This document shows positions 9,167 through 18,557 of a stretch of 64,000 bases of DNA, piece after piece. Location: contig JAAUZX010000024.1 of the NCBI GenBank assembly GCA_014804365.1, positions 19,470-83,469 on the forward strand. The letters run 5' to 3'. The notes beneath the pieces were generated by a model. That model was not told the origin of the DNA. It saw nothing but the letters and a program-made list of their open reading frames with translations, and did not search any database. The DNA is from Lachnospiraceae bacterium (GTDB taxonomy: Bacteria; Bacillota; Clostridia; Lachnospirales; Lachnospiraceae). The position numbers and the translations under genes were made by a program. Every line of letters begins with the position of its first letter. Position 1 is the first letter of the stretch.

Positions 9167-11203
9167 ATGGAAGCGAGTCCAATGAGCCTATTTGAAAAGT
9201 TCATAAAAGAGGCATATGGTTCCCAGTATGTAATTCCTGTATATCAGCGTAATTACACATGGAGAAAGAATAAGCAGGTTAAGCAACTTCTTGCAGATAT
9301 TGAGAGAATCCTAAAGGGTGAAACAAAGAAGCATTTTATTGGTACAGTTGTTTATAATATTGTAAAAACAGATTTTATGGTAAGAGAGCGAGAAGTTGTA
9401 GATGGCCAACAGAGATTGATTACTATGTTTTTAATAGCCTATGCGTTACGTAATTTGGCAAAGGCACAAGGAGAAAATGATATTGCTTCGGCAATTACAA
9501 GCAGCTATTTGGAGAACAATTCATCAGATATAAAATATAAATATCGTTTACAGCCTTCTGTTTCTGATGATGATGCATATTCATATATAGCAAAGGATAT
9601 TATTGGTGATTACGAGGGAACCTCTCTTGTAATGGAAAATTACAATTATCTGTATTCAAGTTTGGAGATCCTGTCAAAAGAATATCCTCTTATGAAAGTC
9701 ATTAATGCAATAAGGGAAATATACATAGTAAGAATAGAATTGGATTCAGATGATGACGCTCAGCAGATTTTTGAAAGTATTAATTCAACAGGAGAGAAAT
9801 TAACTGCTGCTGATCTTATTCGCAATTATGTCATGATGCGAAGAACAAACGATGAGCAGGAGACAATCTATGAAAACTACTGGTTGAAACTTGAGAGGAT
9901 TTTTCCTGAGTCTAAAAAACTTGCTGAGTTTATAAGATTTTATTTGGCCAGCAAAACTTATACACTGACAACGGAAAAAGATTTATATCCTGTTTTTAAA
10001 GATTATTGGAAAGCACATGATGGTGAAAATAAGTATTTAGATATTTTAGAAGAGGTGCTGCATTATGCGCAGCATTTTGAAAGACTATATTTGAGTGAAA
10101 AAAAGGATCCACTTGGTGAACAGCTTAACGATTTTAGAAAATTACAGAGCTTTATGCCTGCTCCATTTTCTATTAGAATGCTTGAGCATCTAAGGCTAAA
10201 TGAGATTACTCAGGAACAGGCCAAACGGACATTGAAGGCGCTAAATACGTATCTGATAAGGCGTTATATAAATGGTCAGGATACAAGTGCTATTTCGCGT
10301 TTCTTCCCAGGATATTTGAAGAATGTTGAAGCGCAGATAGAAATAAATGATAATTTTGATAAATATGTAGATATTTGTATTTATTATCTTGTAAATGAAA
10401 ACAAAGCTAATTCGAAGTTTATGCCGGATGATACGCAGCTTAGAAGTTATCTTGAAACAGCAAATGCGTATACTCTGTCAAATATTAGATGGGTACTGGA
10501 TAAAATAGAAAGTCATAATAACCCGGCACCGGTTGATTTATCAGCATTAAATATTGAGCATATTATGCCACAAACACAAAATGAATATTGGGCCGACATT
10601 TCGGGACTCGATGAGGATGAGTATACGAAAGTAGTGAATAGACTTGGTAATCTAACATTGGCAGCTTCTTCTGATAATAGCAAAATGGGGAATAAAGATT
10701 TCTCATCTAAAAAGAAGATACTTGAGACTACAAAGCACTTAAATCTTAATGCACCTATACTATCAAAGGACAGTTGGACTGTAGCAGATATTGAAGCGAG
10801 ATGTAAGACTTTAGTTAATAAAATCATTGAGATATTCCCTTACGAGAAAAGTTCTTATGAGGTAGTTGGAAAGGATTCTAAAAGATATATCACACTAGAA
10901 GCAAAAGGCATAGTGGCTATGGGATATTTGAATGAAGATGAATCCCTCACAGTTTATGCTGACAGCCAAGTTTTTTATGATACTGCTCCTAGTGCAGAGT
11001 CATTGAAGGAAATGAGAGATGACTTCCTTGAACAAGAAATAATAATACAAAAAGATGGTGGATATGTATTTGCACAGAGCCATACATTTGGTTCACCAAG
11101 TACAGCTGCTGATTTTATTATTGGTGGTTCTAACAACGGTTGGAATTATTGGAAGGACAGTGCGGGAGTCGTTATAAATGATTCGCTGAGGAAGAAGTCC
11201 TAA
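9167..11203 (+). CDS. DUF262/DUF1524 (GmrSD-like) nuclease with C-terminal DUF4357
   Basis: Start chosen at ATG 9167 behind TTGGGAGG (678 aa); the longer frame starts inside the promoter. Domains in order: DUF262 (ParB-like fold) with IPVYQRNYTW at 23-32 and DGQQRL at 79-84; a helical middle; a DUF1524 HNH-type nuclease near 460-500 (IEHIMPQ, NRLGNLTL); and a C-terminal DUF4357 domain (about 580-678). The family includes GmrSD, a type IV enzyme that cuts modified phage DNA using NTP hydrolysis. With both halves in one chain it may act against DNA with modified bases, next to a restriction system acting on unmodified DNA. The target is unknown. Confidence 0.88.
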   Translation: MEASPMSLFEKFIKEAYGSQYVIPVYQRNYTWRKNKQVKQLLADIERILKGETKKHFIGTVVYNIVKTDFMVREREVVDGQQRLITMFLIAYALRNLAKAQGENDIASAITSSYLENNSSDIKYKYRLQPSVSDDDAYSYIAKDIIGDYEGTSLVMENYNYLYSSLEILSKEYPLMKVINAIREIYIVRIELDSDDDAQQIFESINSTGEKLTAADLIRNYVMMRRTNDEQETIYENYWLKLERIFPESKKLAEFIRFYLASKTYTLTTEKDLYPVFKDYWKAHDGENKYLDILEEVLHYAQHFERLYLSEKKDPLGEQLNDFRKLQSFMPAPFSIRMLEHLRLNEITQEQAKRTLKALNTYLIRRYINGQDTSAISRFFPGYLKNVEAQIEINDNFDKYVDICIYYLVNENKANSKFMPDDTQLRSYLETANAYTLSNIRWVLDKIESHNNPAPVDLSALNIEHIMPQTQNEYWADISGLDEDEYTKVVNRLGNLTLAASSDNSKMGNKDFSSKKKILETTKHLNLNAPILSKDSWTVADIEARCKTLVNKIIEIFPYEKSSYEVVGKDSKRYITLEAKGIVAMGYLNEDESLTVYADSQVFYDTAPSAESLKEMRDDFLEQEIIIQKDGGYVFAQSHTFGSPSTAADFIIGGSNNGWNYWKDSAGVVINDSLRKKS

Positions 11204-11220
11204 TCGACGACGGAACAAGC

Positions 11221-11320
11221 TTTCGGCTGCCTTCGTGAATACCTGATTCTTTTTCCAGACAAGGCTCAACCCGGCTTCCATCTGCGGTGCAAGCGGGTGG
11301 AAGCAGAGGCTGCTTGCACC
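11221..11320 (-). repeat. 100-bp copy of the lysR 3' end (left copy of a direct repeat)
   Basis: About 94% identical to 19742-19841 (six mismatches by eye) in the same orientation. In the minus direction it encodes MEAGLSLVWKKNQVFTKAAE, nearly the C-terminal end of the LysR protein at 19.7-20.6 kb. It starts 17 bases after the stop codon of the DUF262 gene, just as the intact copy starts right after the HipA-like gene. It looks like the scar of an insertion at the end of lysR. Confidence 0.85.
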
Positions 11321-11674
11321 GATGATGGGGGACAGACATTTTCATTTACGGAAGAATTAACGAATACAATTTCGGGGTATCCACAAGGAATTACTGTGAT
11401 CGACAATGAAACAATAAATATAGCTGTGACATACCATGGTGTTGACAGCTATCTATATCAAACAACCGATGGAGCTAAAAACTGTGAAGCTATAGAGATA
11501 TTTCCCAGAACGGAAGATGTGAAATATGTAGATGGGTACATACCTGTGTTTTATAGTGATAATAAACAAAATGGGATAATTATACTAAAAGTGGTAAGAG
11601 AAAATGCTGTCTATGAACTTTTTGTAACAGATAACGCCGGCAATTTATTGCGCCTTGATTACCCGCCAGCATAA
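11321..11674 (+). pseudogene. C-terminal remnant of an unidentified protein
   Basis: The 125-codon ORF starting at 11297 begins inside the antisense of the lysR fragment and then runs for about 117 codons with protein-like composition. It opens with TDDGGQTFSF, resembling an Asp-box/BNR beta-propeller strand, and continues with beta-rich sequence. There is no start codon or ribosome binding site of its own. I read it as the 3' end of a gene cut off by the rearrangement that left the lysR copy. The original protein may have been a secreted beta-propeller; that is a guess from one motif. Confidence 0.5.
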
Positions 11675-11680
11675 CAGCAG

Positions 11681-11929
11681 TTATCCTATTGTTGGTAAAT
11701 TAGGGTTAGTTTGGCTATCAGATTGATCTTTTTGAAATTCTAATATATCTCCCGGTTGACAATCCAATACATCACATATCGCATTTAATGTGGAAAAACG
11801 GATAGCACTTACCTTTCCGGTTTTTATTTTAGATAAGTTTACATTTGCTATTCCTACTTGTTCGGCCAAGTCATTCAATGAAATTTTTCTATCTGCCATA
11901 ACTCTATCTAATCTTAATATAATAGCCAT
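11681..11929 (-). CDS. XRE-family transcriptional regulator (YozG-like)
   Basis: An 82-aa single-domain helix-turn-helix protein. The HTH is clear (KISLNDLAEQVGIANVNLSKIKTGK), followed by the conserved LNAICDVLDCQPGDILEF. The ATG has AGGTGA five bases upstream; the GTG three codons earlier overlaps that site, so I prefer the ATG. It lies about 10 bases after the DUF2975 membrane protein gene, a standard pairing in Firmicutes. It probably regulates the pair. The rest of its regulon is unknown. Confidence 0.88.
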   Translation of the reverse strand: MAIILRLDRVMADRKISLNDLAEQVGIANVNLSKIKTGKVSAIRFSTLNAICDVLDCQPGDILEFQKDQSDSQTNPNLPTIG

Positions 11930-11938
11930 GTTTATCAC

Positions 11939-12448
11939 CTATAAGATTTCATCTACTTCATTTTGTAATTCACACCCATATTCATAAAGTTGTATGATTC
12001 CCCACAATATAAATCCCGAAACAATGCCTAATCCGATACTGTTTCGCAAAATCAGTAACGTGGACAATGCAGAAACAATCTTTAAATCGCTTACAATTTC
12101 TGGTAAAAATGGAGAATCACCATTATAAATTCTATTAAATATTTTGGCAATAAAGTGCATAATTATTGTAATTATTAACGTAAACAATGCTCCAAATATT
12201 AAAATAAGAATACCTGCTTCTACTACTTTACCTTCACTTTCCAATTTTCCAACATATTGCCACATATTACTAAAATCAAAGCTTGCTTGAGATTCAGCAA
12301 TCATGGTGTTGAGTGTAGTTCGCAGTATAGACAGTATGATAATAAAAAACAATGAAAATCCTGTAAGTATTCCCGCAAATATTTGAAATATTTTTCCCAC
12401 TTTACCAATAAGTTTACTTGTTTTTTTAATGTTTTCTAACCTACCCAT
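11939..12448 (-). CDS. DUF2975 family membrane protein
   Basis: 169 aa with four hydrophobic segments (about 22-45, 78-100, 127-140, 142-160). The PFLPEIVSDLK stretch between the second and third helices matches the usual DUF2975 pattern. AGGAG lies 8 bases before the ATG. It is transcribed first and is followed almost directly by the YozG-like XRE regulator. This pairing is widespread, but the biochemical role of DUF2975 is not established. It may be a membrane partner of the regulator. Confidence 0.82.
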   Translation of the reverse strand: MGRLENIKKTSKLIGKVGKIFQIFAGILTGFSLFFIIILSILRTTLNTMIAESQASFDFSNMWQYVGKLESEGKVVEAGILILIFGALFTLIITIIMHFIAKIFNRIYNGDSPFLPEIVSDLKIVSALSTLLILRNSIGLGIVSGFILWGIIQLYEYGCELQNEVDEIL

Positions 12449-12853
12449 AATTAATACTCCTATATAATGTTTTATTTTAATAAATCATGTCATAGAATAT
12501 TATGTTTGTCAACTAATAATTAATGTATAACGTTAAATAATATATGAAATATGTAAAATTATGGTGAAAAGCAAGGCGAGAGTGGTAAATAGCAAGGCAA
12601 GAGTCACGTTTGTAACCCAAGACTCCCTTTTTGTAAATGAGATTCCCGTATTTTCCTCTGTACCTTGACATGTTATACAAGCGACAGAGGCTTTTGAGGC
12701 CCCAACAGCTGACTGCAAAGGACGGGGATATAAAATTTGTACTACTTTAATCGATAATCTCATGGGCGGTTGGGTGCCGCCCATGAGATACAGGGAATTA
12801 CATTCTCCGGCGGAGATCCTCTGCATCCCCAAAATATAAAGGCATTCTATTAT
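12449..12853. other. intergenic stretch with a strong hairpin and short direct repeats
   Basis: This 405-bp gap holds a perfect 13-bp hairpin (12757-12789) and a partly repeated segment near 12573-12610 (AGCAAGGCGAGAGT then AGCAAGGCAAGAGT). The 99-codon ORF on the minus strand (12533-12832) spans the hairpin, has no ribosome binding site that I can see, and is probably not a gene. Confidence 0.5.
12757..12789. repeat. perfect 13-bp inverted repeat
   Basis: ATCTCATGGGCGG pairs perfectly with its complement around a 7-base loop. There is no T-run on either side, so it is not a standard terminator; it may be an RNA hairpin or a protein binding site. Confidence 0.75.
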
Positions 12854-13228
12854 TCACCTTTCTATCCTTTGATTATTTCGTTTTGATTTTTCTTGTAAAT
12901 AATCCGTCAAATCTATGTACGCCCATTCTATAGGGTGCCTTTGCCTGCCGGAATTATCCCTTTTCTTATTGTTTACAGTATCATCCGGATTTGAAGAATG
13001 ATACTCTATATTCCTTTGTGTATCATCTATCACAAAAAAGCTAATGTAAACATCTATATCAATATTCCTTTGAATCTGCACATCAATATGAACGGTTCCT
13101 GAAAGACTAAGGAAAAATCCGGCGACCGTTAAGAAGAAACCTATCCAATCGCGTATTATTGTAATAGTAATTTTACATTCGGTATTTTTTCTGCTTCTGT
13201 TTTCCTGCATTCCTCTAGCTCTTGCCAT
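12854..13228 (-). CDS. small single-helix membrane protein of unknown function
   Basis: 124 aa from the ATG that follows AAAGGTGG; the GTG three codons earlier is in that site. A basic N-terminus (RARGMQENRSRKN) is followed by one hydrophobic segment (DWIGFFLTVAGFFLSLSGTV) and a polar C-terminus rich in Asn, Asp and Arg. It reads away from the large NACHT gene and ends next to the hairpin region. No family recognised. It might be an accessory of the NACHT protein, but nothing in the sequence shows that. Confidence 0.55.
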   Translation of the reverse strand: MARARGMQENRSRKNTECKITITIIRDWIGFFLTVAGFFLSLSGTVHIDVQIQRNIDIDVYISFFVIDDTQRNIEYHSSNPDDTVNNKKRDNSGRQRHPIEWAYIDLTDYLQEKSKRNNQRIER

Positions 13229-13508
13229 AATAACCACCTTTCTGTCTGAAGGCTTCGGATGGAGGCTTCAGTTCTTCAATAAATTGTGCCAGCAAAAGGA
13301 AACCTCTGCCCATCCGTTTTTTTTAAGGTGAAGTGAAGCAGCAGTTATTATACTTTGACTATATTTGTCGAAATATATGTTTTATACCGCGCAAACATGT
13401 GTTATCATAAAACCATCTCCCTTTCTTGTTATATACACAGCATACTGGAATCTGCATTTTATGTCGGTAACAGAAGAGGGGACAAAATGGTAACCAGGGA
13501 GGAATTTT

Positions 13509-16139
13509 ATGGAACTGAGTTCTGTATTGAATACGATTGCGCACTATAGCAATGAGTTGGGACTTATACAGGCGGATTTGTATATGCTCCTCTTTGAAGA
13601 AAATGGAATAGACCGTGCTCTGAATATAACCCAGACTGCAAAGAATGTCTTTAGTAAAGGTAAAAGCAGGCGTCCGCTATCGAAGAATATCACAGCAGGC
13701 ATAATGTTTGGAGGCGAAGATGCAAAGCTGCGCGAACGCATAAGAACAAGATGGCTTCCCAGAGTTGGACGCCATAAGGGAATTTATGATGAATTATGCA
13801 ATCAGATAACGGCAGATGAATATTTACCTGATAATATGAAGGAAGCTTTAATCTCTTGTTGTGATCCGTCTGATGATGACCAGCTTTCACATTTCATTTC
13901 TCTATGTATTATTTGTGGAAATTACAATACAATTCAGCATCAATCCCGTAATCCGAAGGTGGGAGAAGAATATTTTAACGTATATGAATTAATCAAAATA
14001 TCCCCTTCATACCATGAAGAATCCGCGTTGTGGCAGTGTTCAAAAAGAGCGTTTCTTGCATCCCGCAGTAAAGGTGGGCGTTTTTCTTCTCTTGATATCA
14101 TACAGACGATCCTGCCCAAAGGATATGTAGTTGAACCAAATTTCCCTGCCCGTTACCGTGAAGTGGACGGCAGCATAAATTCAGTTATGGACATCTGTAA
14201 ATCAGGCACGGAGAATATTGCCATAACAGGCGAAGGAGGTATTGGTAAAACAACTTTCCTTCATCACCTAATGCGTGAGGAATTCTTAGATGAAAATGAG
14301 GAAGAAAGAAAATTCAGAACCGGGTGCCCGATTCCGTTTTTCATTGAACTAAACCTCTGCCCGGGCCAGATTAAAGATTGGTATAATGAATCCCTTGGGA
14401 AAAGCAATTTCATTACGCGCTACATTGGACAGATTTACGAAAATCATACAACTCTTGATACCGTAAATGACAGTACGCTTGATATGATCGAAAAGGAATT
14501 CCAGCGGACACCGGAAGATCATATTCCACGCTACCTGCTCCTGTTAGATGGATTCAATGAAGTAAAATCCAACGACAAGCTTTCTATCCGTACTATGCTC
14601 AGCAATGAGATTTCTGTACTAAATACCTATCCGAATATCCGTATCATTACTACCAGCCGCGAAACACAGGCGGCCTATTATGCTGCAGAGTTTAAAAATG
14701 TACAGCTGACTGGGTTGGAAGACAGTGATATCAAAACCTATTTTAAACAGAGTAACATCAATGAAACCCTGATCGGGCTTTATATGTCCAACAGGTCTCT
14801 GCTTAATTGCATACGAATCCCACTTTTCCTGTGCATGTTCACCGCAGAAAAGGCTACGAATTTCATTCCCGAAACCCCCGGAGAGATCCTATACCATTTC
14901 TTTCATAAGGATTCCTGTTTTTACAACATTCGCAAGCATGCGGCAGATACCCGTACAAATCCGTTTAATGCCTGTCAGACCTCATTTGTTTTGGACTTTA
15001 TTCTGCCCTATATAGGCTGGCAGTTTGAGCAGAATGATTGCTTTTCCATGAATGATGCTGATTTGGAGATGTTAATTTGTAATTCCGTTGCATGCATTCA
15101 GTCTTTATGTATGGATGTAGCGAAAATACCTTTTAAAGATTTTGAGTACAAGCCGCGGATACTACAGCAGACTGCCGAATCCTTATATAAAAACGGCCGT
15201 GTGAATGTGGAGGATATTATTAACTGCATACATGGTTATCTCGGTATTTTATATCAATATCAGAACATCACCGAAGATTTTGGTGAAAGAAACCGTTATT
15301 CCTTTATACATCATCATTTCCGCGATTACTTTTCTGCCATATGGGATGTACAGATGCTTTTTCTGCTCCAATGTATCAATGTCAGACAATTTTTTCAGAA
15401 TGGCGGAACCAAGGATACTCCAAAAAGTTACCATGATTTTTTAAATTCTTTTTATTGGCAGCACCATAAAAGGGCATTTATATGCCAGATACTGATGGAA
15501 CACCGTAATCGTCCTTTGCTCAATGCAGATACTGGGAACTGGTACCTGCCGGAATCAGAAAACGATGAGCAGAAGGTATTGGAACGCGTCCTTGATTACT
15601 GCCGGAAATTGTGTGCAGACGGATACGATATCCACTATCTGTTACAAAATACCCTTTCAGCTATCCTTCAGGGCAGGGAAGAACTATCTGGTGTGAATTT
15701 AGAAGGGCTTGATTTTAAACACTGCAACTTTTTCAATGTTACATGCAGCAAAAAAGGCAACACGGAAACTCTTGCCGCAAATTTTGACGGCAGTAAGTTA
15801 TATATTAAGAATTTTCAACCGGAAGATCACCAAAATTGTGTTATTGATTTCCTATACCATGATATGCAGTGTTTTACAATAGACATGAATGGGCAAATCA
15901 AATGCTGGGATGTTTTATCCGGGAAATTAGAGTATGAGTTGTCCTCAAAAGATCCGATGGGAATTACGGATTTCTCACCCACAGGTTTTATGAAGATATC
16001 TCCGGATGGAAAATATCTTGCCACAAAGCAACAAGAATCCACTGGAGACGGCATCCAGATCAGCATGGGGTGTATGACCTCTCACTTCCGGATAAAGAAT
16101 ACAAATTGCTGCTACCTCTGGAAAAACATAATAAATTGA
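13509..16139 (+). CDS. NACHT (STAND) ATPase, N-terminal part of a frameshifted gene
   Basis: GGGAGG precedes the ATG by 7 bases. Residues 1-200 form a helical domain I do not recognise and could be the effector. The NACHT ATPase follows: Walker A ITGEGGIGKTT near 240, Walker B LLLLDGFNEV near 345 and the sensor-like TTSRE near 380. After a helical arm, beta-propeller-like repeats begin near 720 (IKCWDVLSGKLEYEL). STAND ATPases of this plan (Avs and other bacterial NACHT families) sense phage proteins through the C-terminal repeats and trigger cell death or growth arrest. The frame is lost at GGGG 16067-16070; its last 23 codons are out of phase with the repeats that continue in the next ORF. 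Confidence 0.82.
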   Translation: MELSSVLNTIAHYSNELGLIQADLYMLLFEENGIDRALNITQTAKNVFSKGKSRRPLSKNITAGIMFGGEDAKLRERIRTRWLPRVGRHKGIYDELCNQITADEYLPDNMKEALISCCDPSDDDQLSHFISLCIICGNYNTIQHQSRNPKVGEEYFNVYELIKISPSYHEESALWQCSKRAFLASRSKGGRFSSLDIIQTILPKGYVVEPNFPARYREVDGSINSVMDICKSGTENIAITGEGGIGKTTFLHHLMREEFLDENEEERKFRTGCPIPFFIELNLCPGQIKDWYNESLGKSNFITRYIGQIYENHTTLDTVNDSTLDMIEKEFQRTPEDHIPRYLLLLDGFNEVKSNDKLSIRTMLSNEISVLNTYPNIRIITTSRETQAAYYAAEFKNVQLTGLEDSDIKTYFKQSNINETLIGLYMSNRSLLNCIRIPLFLCMFTAEKATNFIPETPGEILYHFFHKDSCFYNIRKHAADTRTNPFNACQTSFVLDFILPYIGWQFEQNDCFSMNDADLEMLICNSVACIQSLCMDVAKIPFKDFEYKPRILQQTAESLYKNGRVNVEDIINCIHGYLGILYQYQNITEDFGERNRYSFIHHHFRDYFSAIWDVQMLFLLQCINVRQFFQNGGTKDTPKSYHDFLNSFYWQHHKRAFICQILMEHRNRPLLNADTGNWYLPESENDEQKVLERVLDYCRKLCADGYDIHYLLQNTLSAILQGREELSGVNLEGLDFKHCNFFNVTCSKKGNTETLAANFDGSKLYIKNFQPEDHQNCVIDFLYHDMQCFTIDMNGQIKCWDVLSGKLEYELSSKDPMGITDFSPTGFMKISPDGKYLATKQQESTGDGIQISMGCMTSHFRIKNTNCCYLWKNIIN

Positions 16140-18082
16140 ACAGTTTTTCCTTCACCGGCGATTCCAAGGGACTCCTTATGGTGTGTGACAGTAAAACAAT
16201 CTATGGATTTTCTTTAGAGGACCAGACAGTCCATGCCTGTACCTGCAATGAACTGCTATATGAAACCCAACTGTATGCGGAGCATATTGAATCGGTGATT
16301 TATGGATTCACGGCTGAATATAATTTATACGAAGGGGAGTATGATGATGCAGAATGCAATGATGAAGATGATGAGTTTCCCATTCAATGCATGCTGTTCA
16401 CGATCTCGATAATGAATGGTTACATGGAAGTGTTATATACATATAACGGGATGCCGCAAACCATACCTACTGCAAAGTATATTCCATCAACAAAGAGTTT
16501 TCTGCTGTTCAATTATGACACGATGCAGATAGAACAGTTCTTCTGCGCGAGCGGGAAGACCAGGGCCATTTTTGATAATCTGACAAAAGAAAACAACATG
16601 CCGCCGAATGCCATCCATGCCCATTCGGAGCACCCTGATGAATTCTACTTTATGTATCCCGACAATTGTTATCTTACCAGTATCACGGCAACACGCTTCG
16701 CTGTATTGATGAAATATCCGATATCCGGAATAAATAAATTACTTACCGACTCTGATCATGAACGGGAGCTTACTTTTACGACTTCTGTTGCGCCGAAAAA
16801 TAACCGGTTCATTGTCGGCACGGATACGAATGTCTATGAGTGGGATTCAGAAGAAGATACCATTATTTTAAAGTACAATATTGCCTATCATAATTGTACA
16901 GATATGATTGCTGATTTAGAAAGGTCTCGTTTCTTTTTGGTACACATGTTTAACGGGATATCCGTTTTTGGCGGCTCTCCCTTGCAGCTTATAAACGCCT
17001 ACTGCTTTTCTGACCGGGAATATTTTATCGGATGCTGCTGTTATGAGCCCCGCCTCCAGCTTATGGCGTTGAACTTCACCAGAGAGGATCATGAAAAGAT
17101 CGTCCTGTTAAATACAAGCACCGGTGAACAGTCCGTCTGCTTCTCGACCATGAGCAAAAATGAAAACGTCAGCAACATGTGTATTGACAGTTCCGGTGAA
17201 TGGCTTCTGATTACAACGCAGTATCGGTGTCTGGAATATCAGTTTTCTTCCGGCACTTCCCACCTGATATTGGAGCCGGCAGAAAACGAGCGCATTGCGA
17301 ATGTCAATTATACGGATAACTATATTGAAATAGCTCTTGTGGAGGACTGGGTAAACGGAGCTAATCATGTAGAAAACAGATGTGAATTTTATAAGAGAAA
17401 AAGAGTAAAGGATAGAATATACTATCAGTTTTCATGGGGATATCTATTGCCGAAACTGACAGATGATCTTTTTCCATACTTTATTCCTCATCATGGTGAT
17501 TTGGGAATTACGGGCGCTAAGTATGAAAATGGCGTGCAGGCTTATTGGGTAACACAGGGATTCTTTTTGGAAAGAGAACGCTTAAACATTCCTATTCCAG
17601 AATGTTATAAGCTGGAAAAAAAGAAACGGGTTTTCCTCTCTGCGCCGCCAGTTGCCCTTGAATTCATATTTTACAAGCATGAGCGAGCACTATCAAAGTA
17701 CCAGAATGACGAGAATGGATTTAGCTATGTTTATTTATCAGACGACGCTAAAAAAGCAATTTTCCTTAAAAATTCCTGCTATATATTTGTCCATGATGAT
17801 TATCGTAATTGTACCTACGAGGAGATGAAACAAGGTTTTGAAAAGGAGATAGGCGGTTTTGACGGATATGCCTGCTGGGAATTCGCTATTCCATGGGGAG
17901 AATCAGATATTATAGGCAGCTATGAAAACTATCAGCTTATGCGCTTAAGTGCTGATACCGGGGAGGAATTACAGCAGCTTGAATATACACCTGGACTGGC
18001 AGTCTGTGGATGCAGCTTTTCTAACATTATAGCTGATCCAGAACTAAAAGAGGAGCTGAAACGTAATGGCGGCATTTTATAG
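16070..18082 (+). CDS. C-terminal beta-propeller half of the frameshifted NACHT gene
   Basis: This ORF has no ribosome binding site at its nominal GTG and opens in the middle of a WD40-like repeat (VYDLSLPDKEYKLL). One extra G in the GGGG run at 16067-16070 would join it in frame to the preceding ORF, giving a protein of about 1,524 aa. It contains many degenerate propeller blades (examples: TNVYEWDSEEDTIIL, SSGEWLLITTQYRCLEYQ) that probably bind the trigger molecule. No enzyme motif is visible. Either the gene is off (mutation or phase switch), or the two halves are made by ribosomal slippage, or the base was lost in sequencing. Confidence 0.8.
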   Translation: MYDLSLPDKEYKLLLPLEKHNKLNSFSFTGDSKGLLMVCDSKTIYGFSLEDQTVHACTCNELLYETQLYAEHIESVIYGFTAEYNLYEGEYDDAECNDEDDEFPIQCMLFTISIMNGYMEVLYTYNGMPQTIPTAKYIPSTKSFLLFNYDTMQIEQFFCASGKTRAIFDNLTKENNMPPNAIHAHSEHPDEFYFMYPDNCYLTSITATRFAVLMKYPISGINKLLTDSDHERELTFTTSVAPKNNRFIVGTDTNVYEWDSEEDTIILKYNIAYHNCTDMIADLERSRFFLVHMFNGISVFGGSPLQLINAYCFSDREYFIGCCCYEPRLQLMALNFTREDHEKIVLLNTSTGEQSVCFSTMSKNENVSNMCIDSSGEWLLITTQYRCLEYQFSSGTSHLILEPAENERIANVNYTDNYIEIALVEDWVNGANHVENRCEFYKRKRVKDRIYYQFSWGYLLPKLTDDLFPYFIPHHGDLGITGAKYENGVQAYWVTQGFFLERERLNIPIPECYKLEKKKRVFLSAPPVALEFIFYKHERALSKYQNDENGFSYVYLSDDAKKAIFLKNSCYIFVHDDYRNCTYEEMKQGFEKEIGGFDGYACWEFAIPWGESDIIGSYENYQLMRLSADTGEELQQLEYTPGLAVCGCSFSNIIADPELKEELKRNGGIL

Positions 18083-18213
18083 ATAATAGTTTTCTGCATA
18101 AATTTGTGTTATTGCCGAAAGAACTGTGCTTTATTTCAGTTTCTTTTCCAGTGTATTTGTCTACTTTAGCATGATAGGAAAAGTGACGGTAATCCGCCGA
18201 TAATAGTCTTGAA

Positions 18214-18241
18214 AACAGCTTGCAGGTGCAGGCTGTTTTTA
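18214..18241 (+). terminator. rho-independent terminator after the NACHT gene
   Basis: AACAGC and TGCA pair with TGCA and GCTGTT around a two-base loop, followed by TTTTT. It lies about 130 bases after the stop and just ahead of the next ribosome binding site. Confidence 0.75.
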
Positions 18242-18274
18242 ATATACTTAATAATATACACACGGAGGAATGCT

Positions 18275-18544
18275 ATGCTGATCCAATACACATATGGAAC
18301 GGGACTTTTTTCCATTGATGAATTTGTAATGCTTGGTGGAATATATGAGCCAGTTTCCGTAAATGAAAAAAAGAAAAACGGGCTTCCAAAATACATTCTA
18401 TTGATAATATGTATGCTCATAAGCATAATGACTTTAACTTGTTTTCTGCTTAATATAGAAGTCGGACAAAGGAACTGTTGTTGGAAGCATGAACACGAAA
18501 AAGAGATTGTTACAGCTAAAAATATATGGCATACTATTTGTTAG
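18275..18544 (+). CDS. small membrane protein (89 aa) upstream of the HipA-like kinase
   Basis: Start chosen at ATG 18275, 5 bases after GGAGG; the upstream part of the ORF covers the terminator. A polar N-terminal half is followed by one strongly hydrophobic segment (YILLIICMLISIMTLTCFLL) and a short Cys/His-containing tail (CCWKHEHEK). The stop is 13 bases before the kinase start, so the two are probably co-transcribed. It is not a HipB-type DNA-binding antitoxin. Function unknown. Confidence 0.55.
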   Translation: MLIQYTYGTGLFSIDEFVMLGGIYEPVSVNEKKKNGLPKYILLIICMLISIMTLTCFLLNIEVGQRNCCWKHEHEKEIVTAKNIWHTIC

Positions 18545-18557
18545 AAGAGGTGAACTT

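Noticed and set aside
12533-12832. 99-codon minus-strand ORF with a hydrophobic end
   Set aside because: It spans a perfect hairpin, lacks a ribosome binding site, and its composition is not protein-like throughout.
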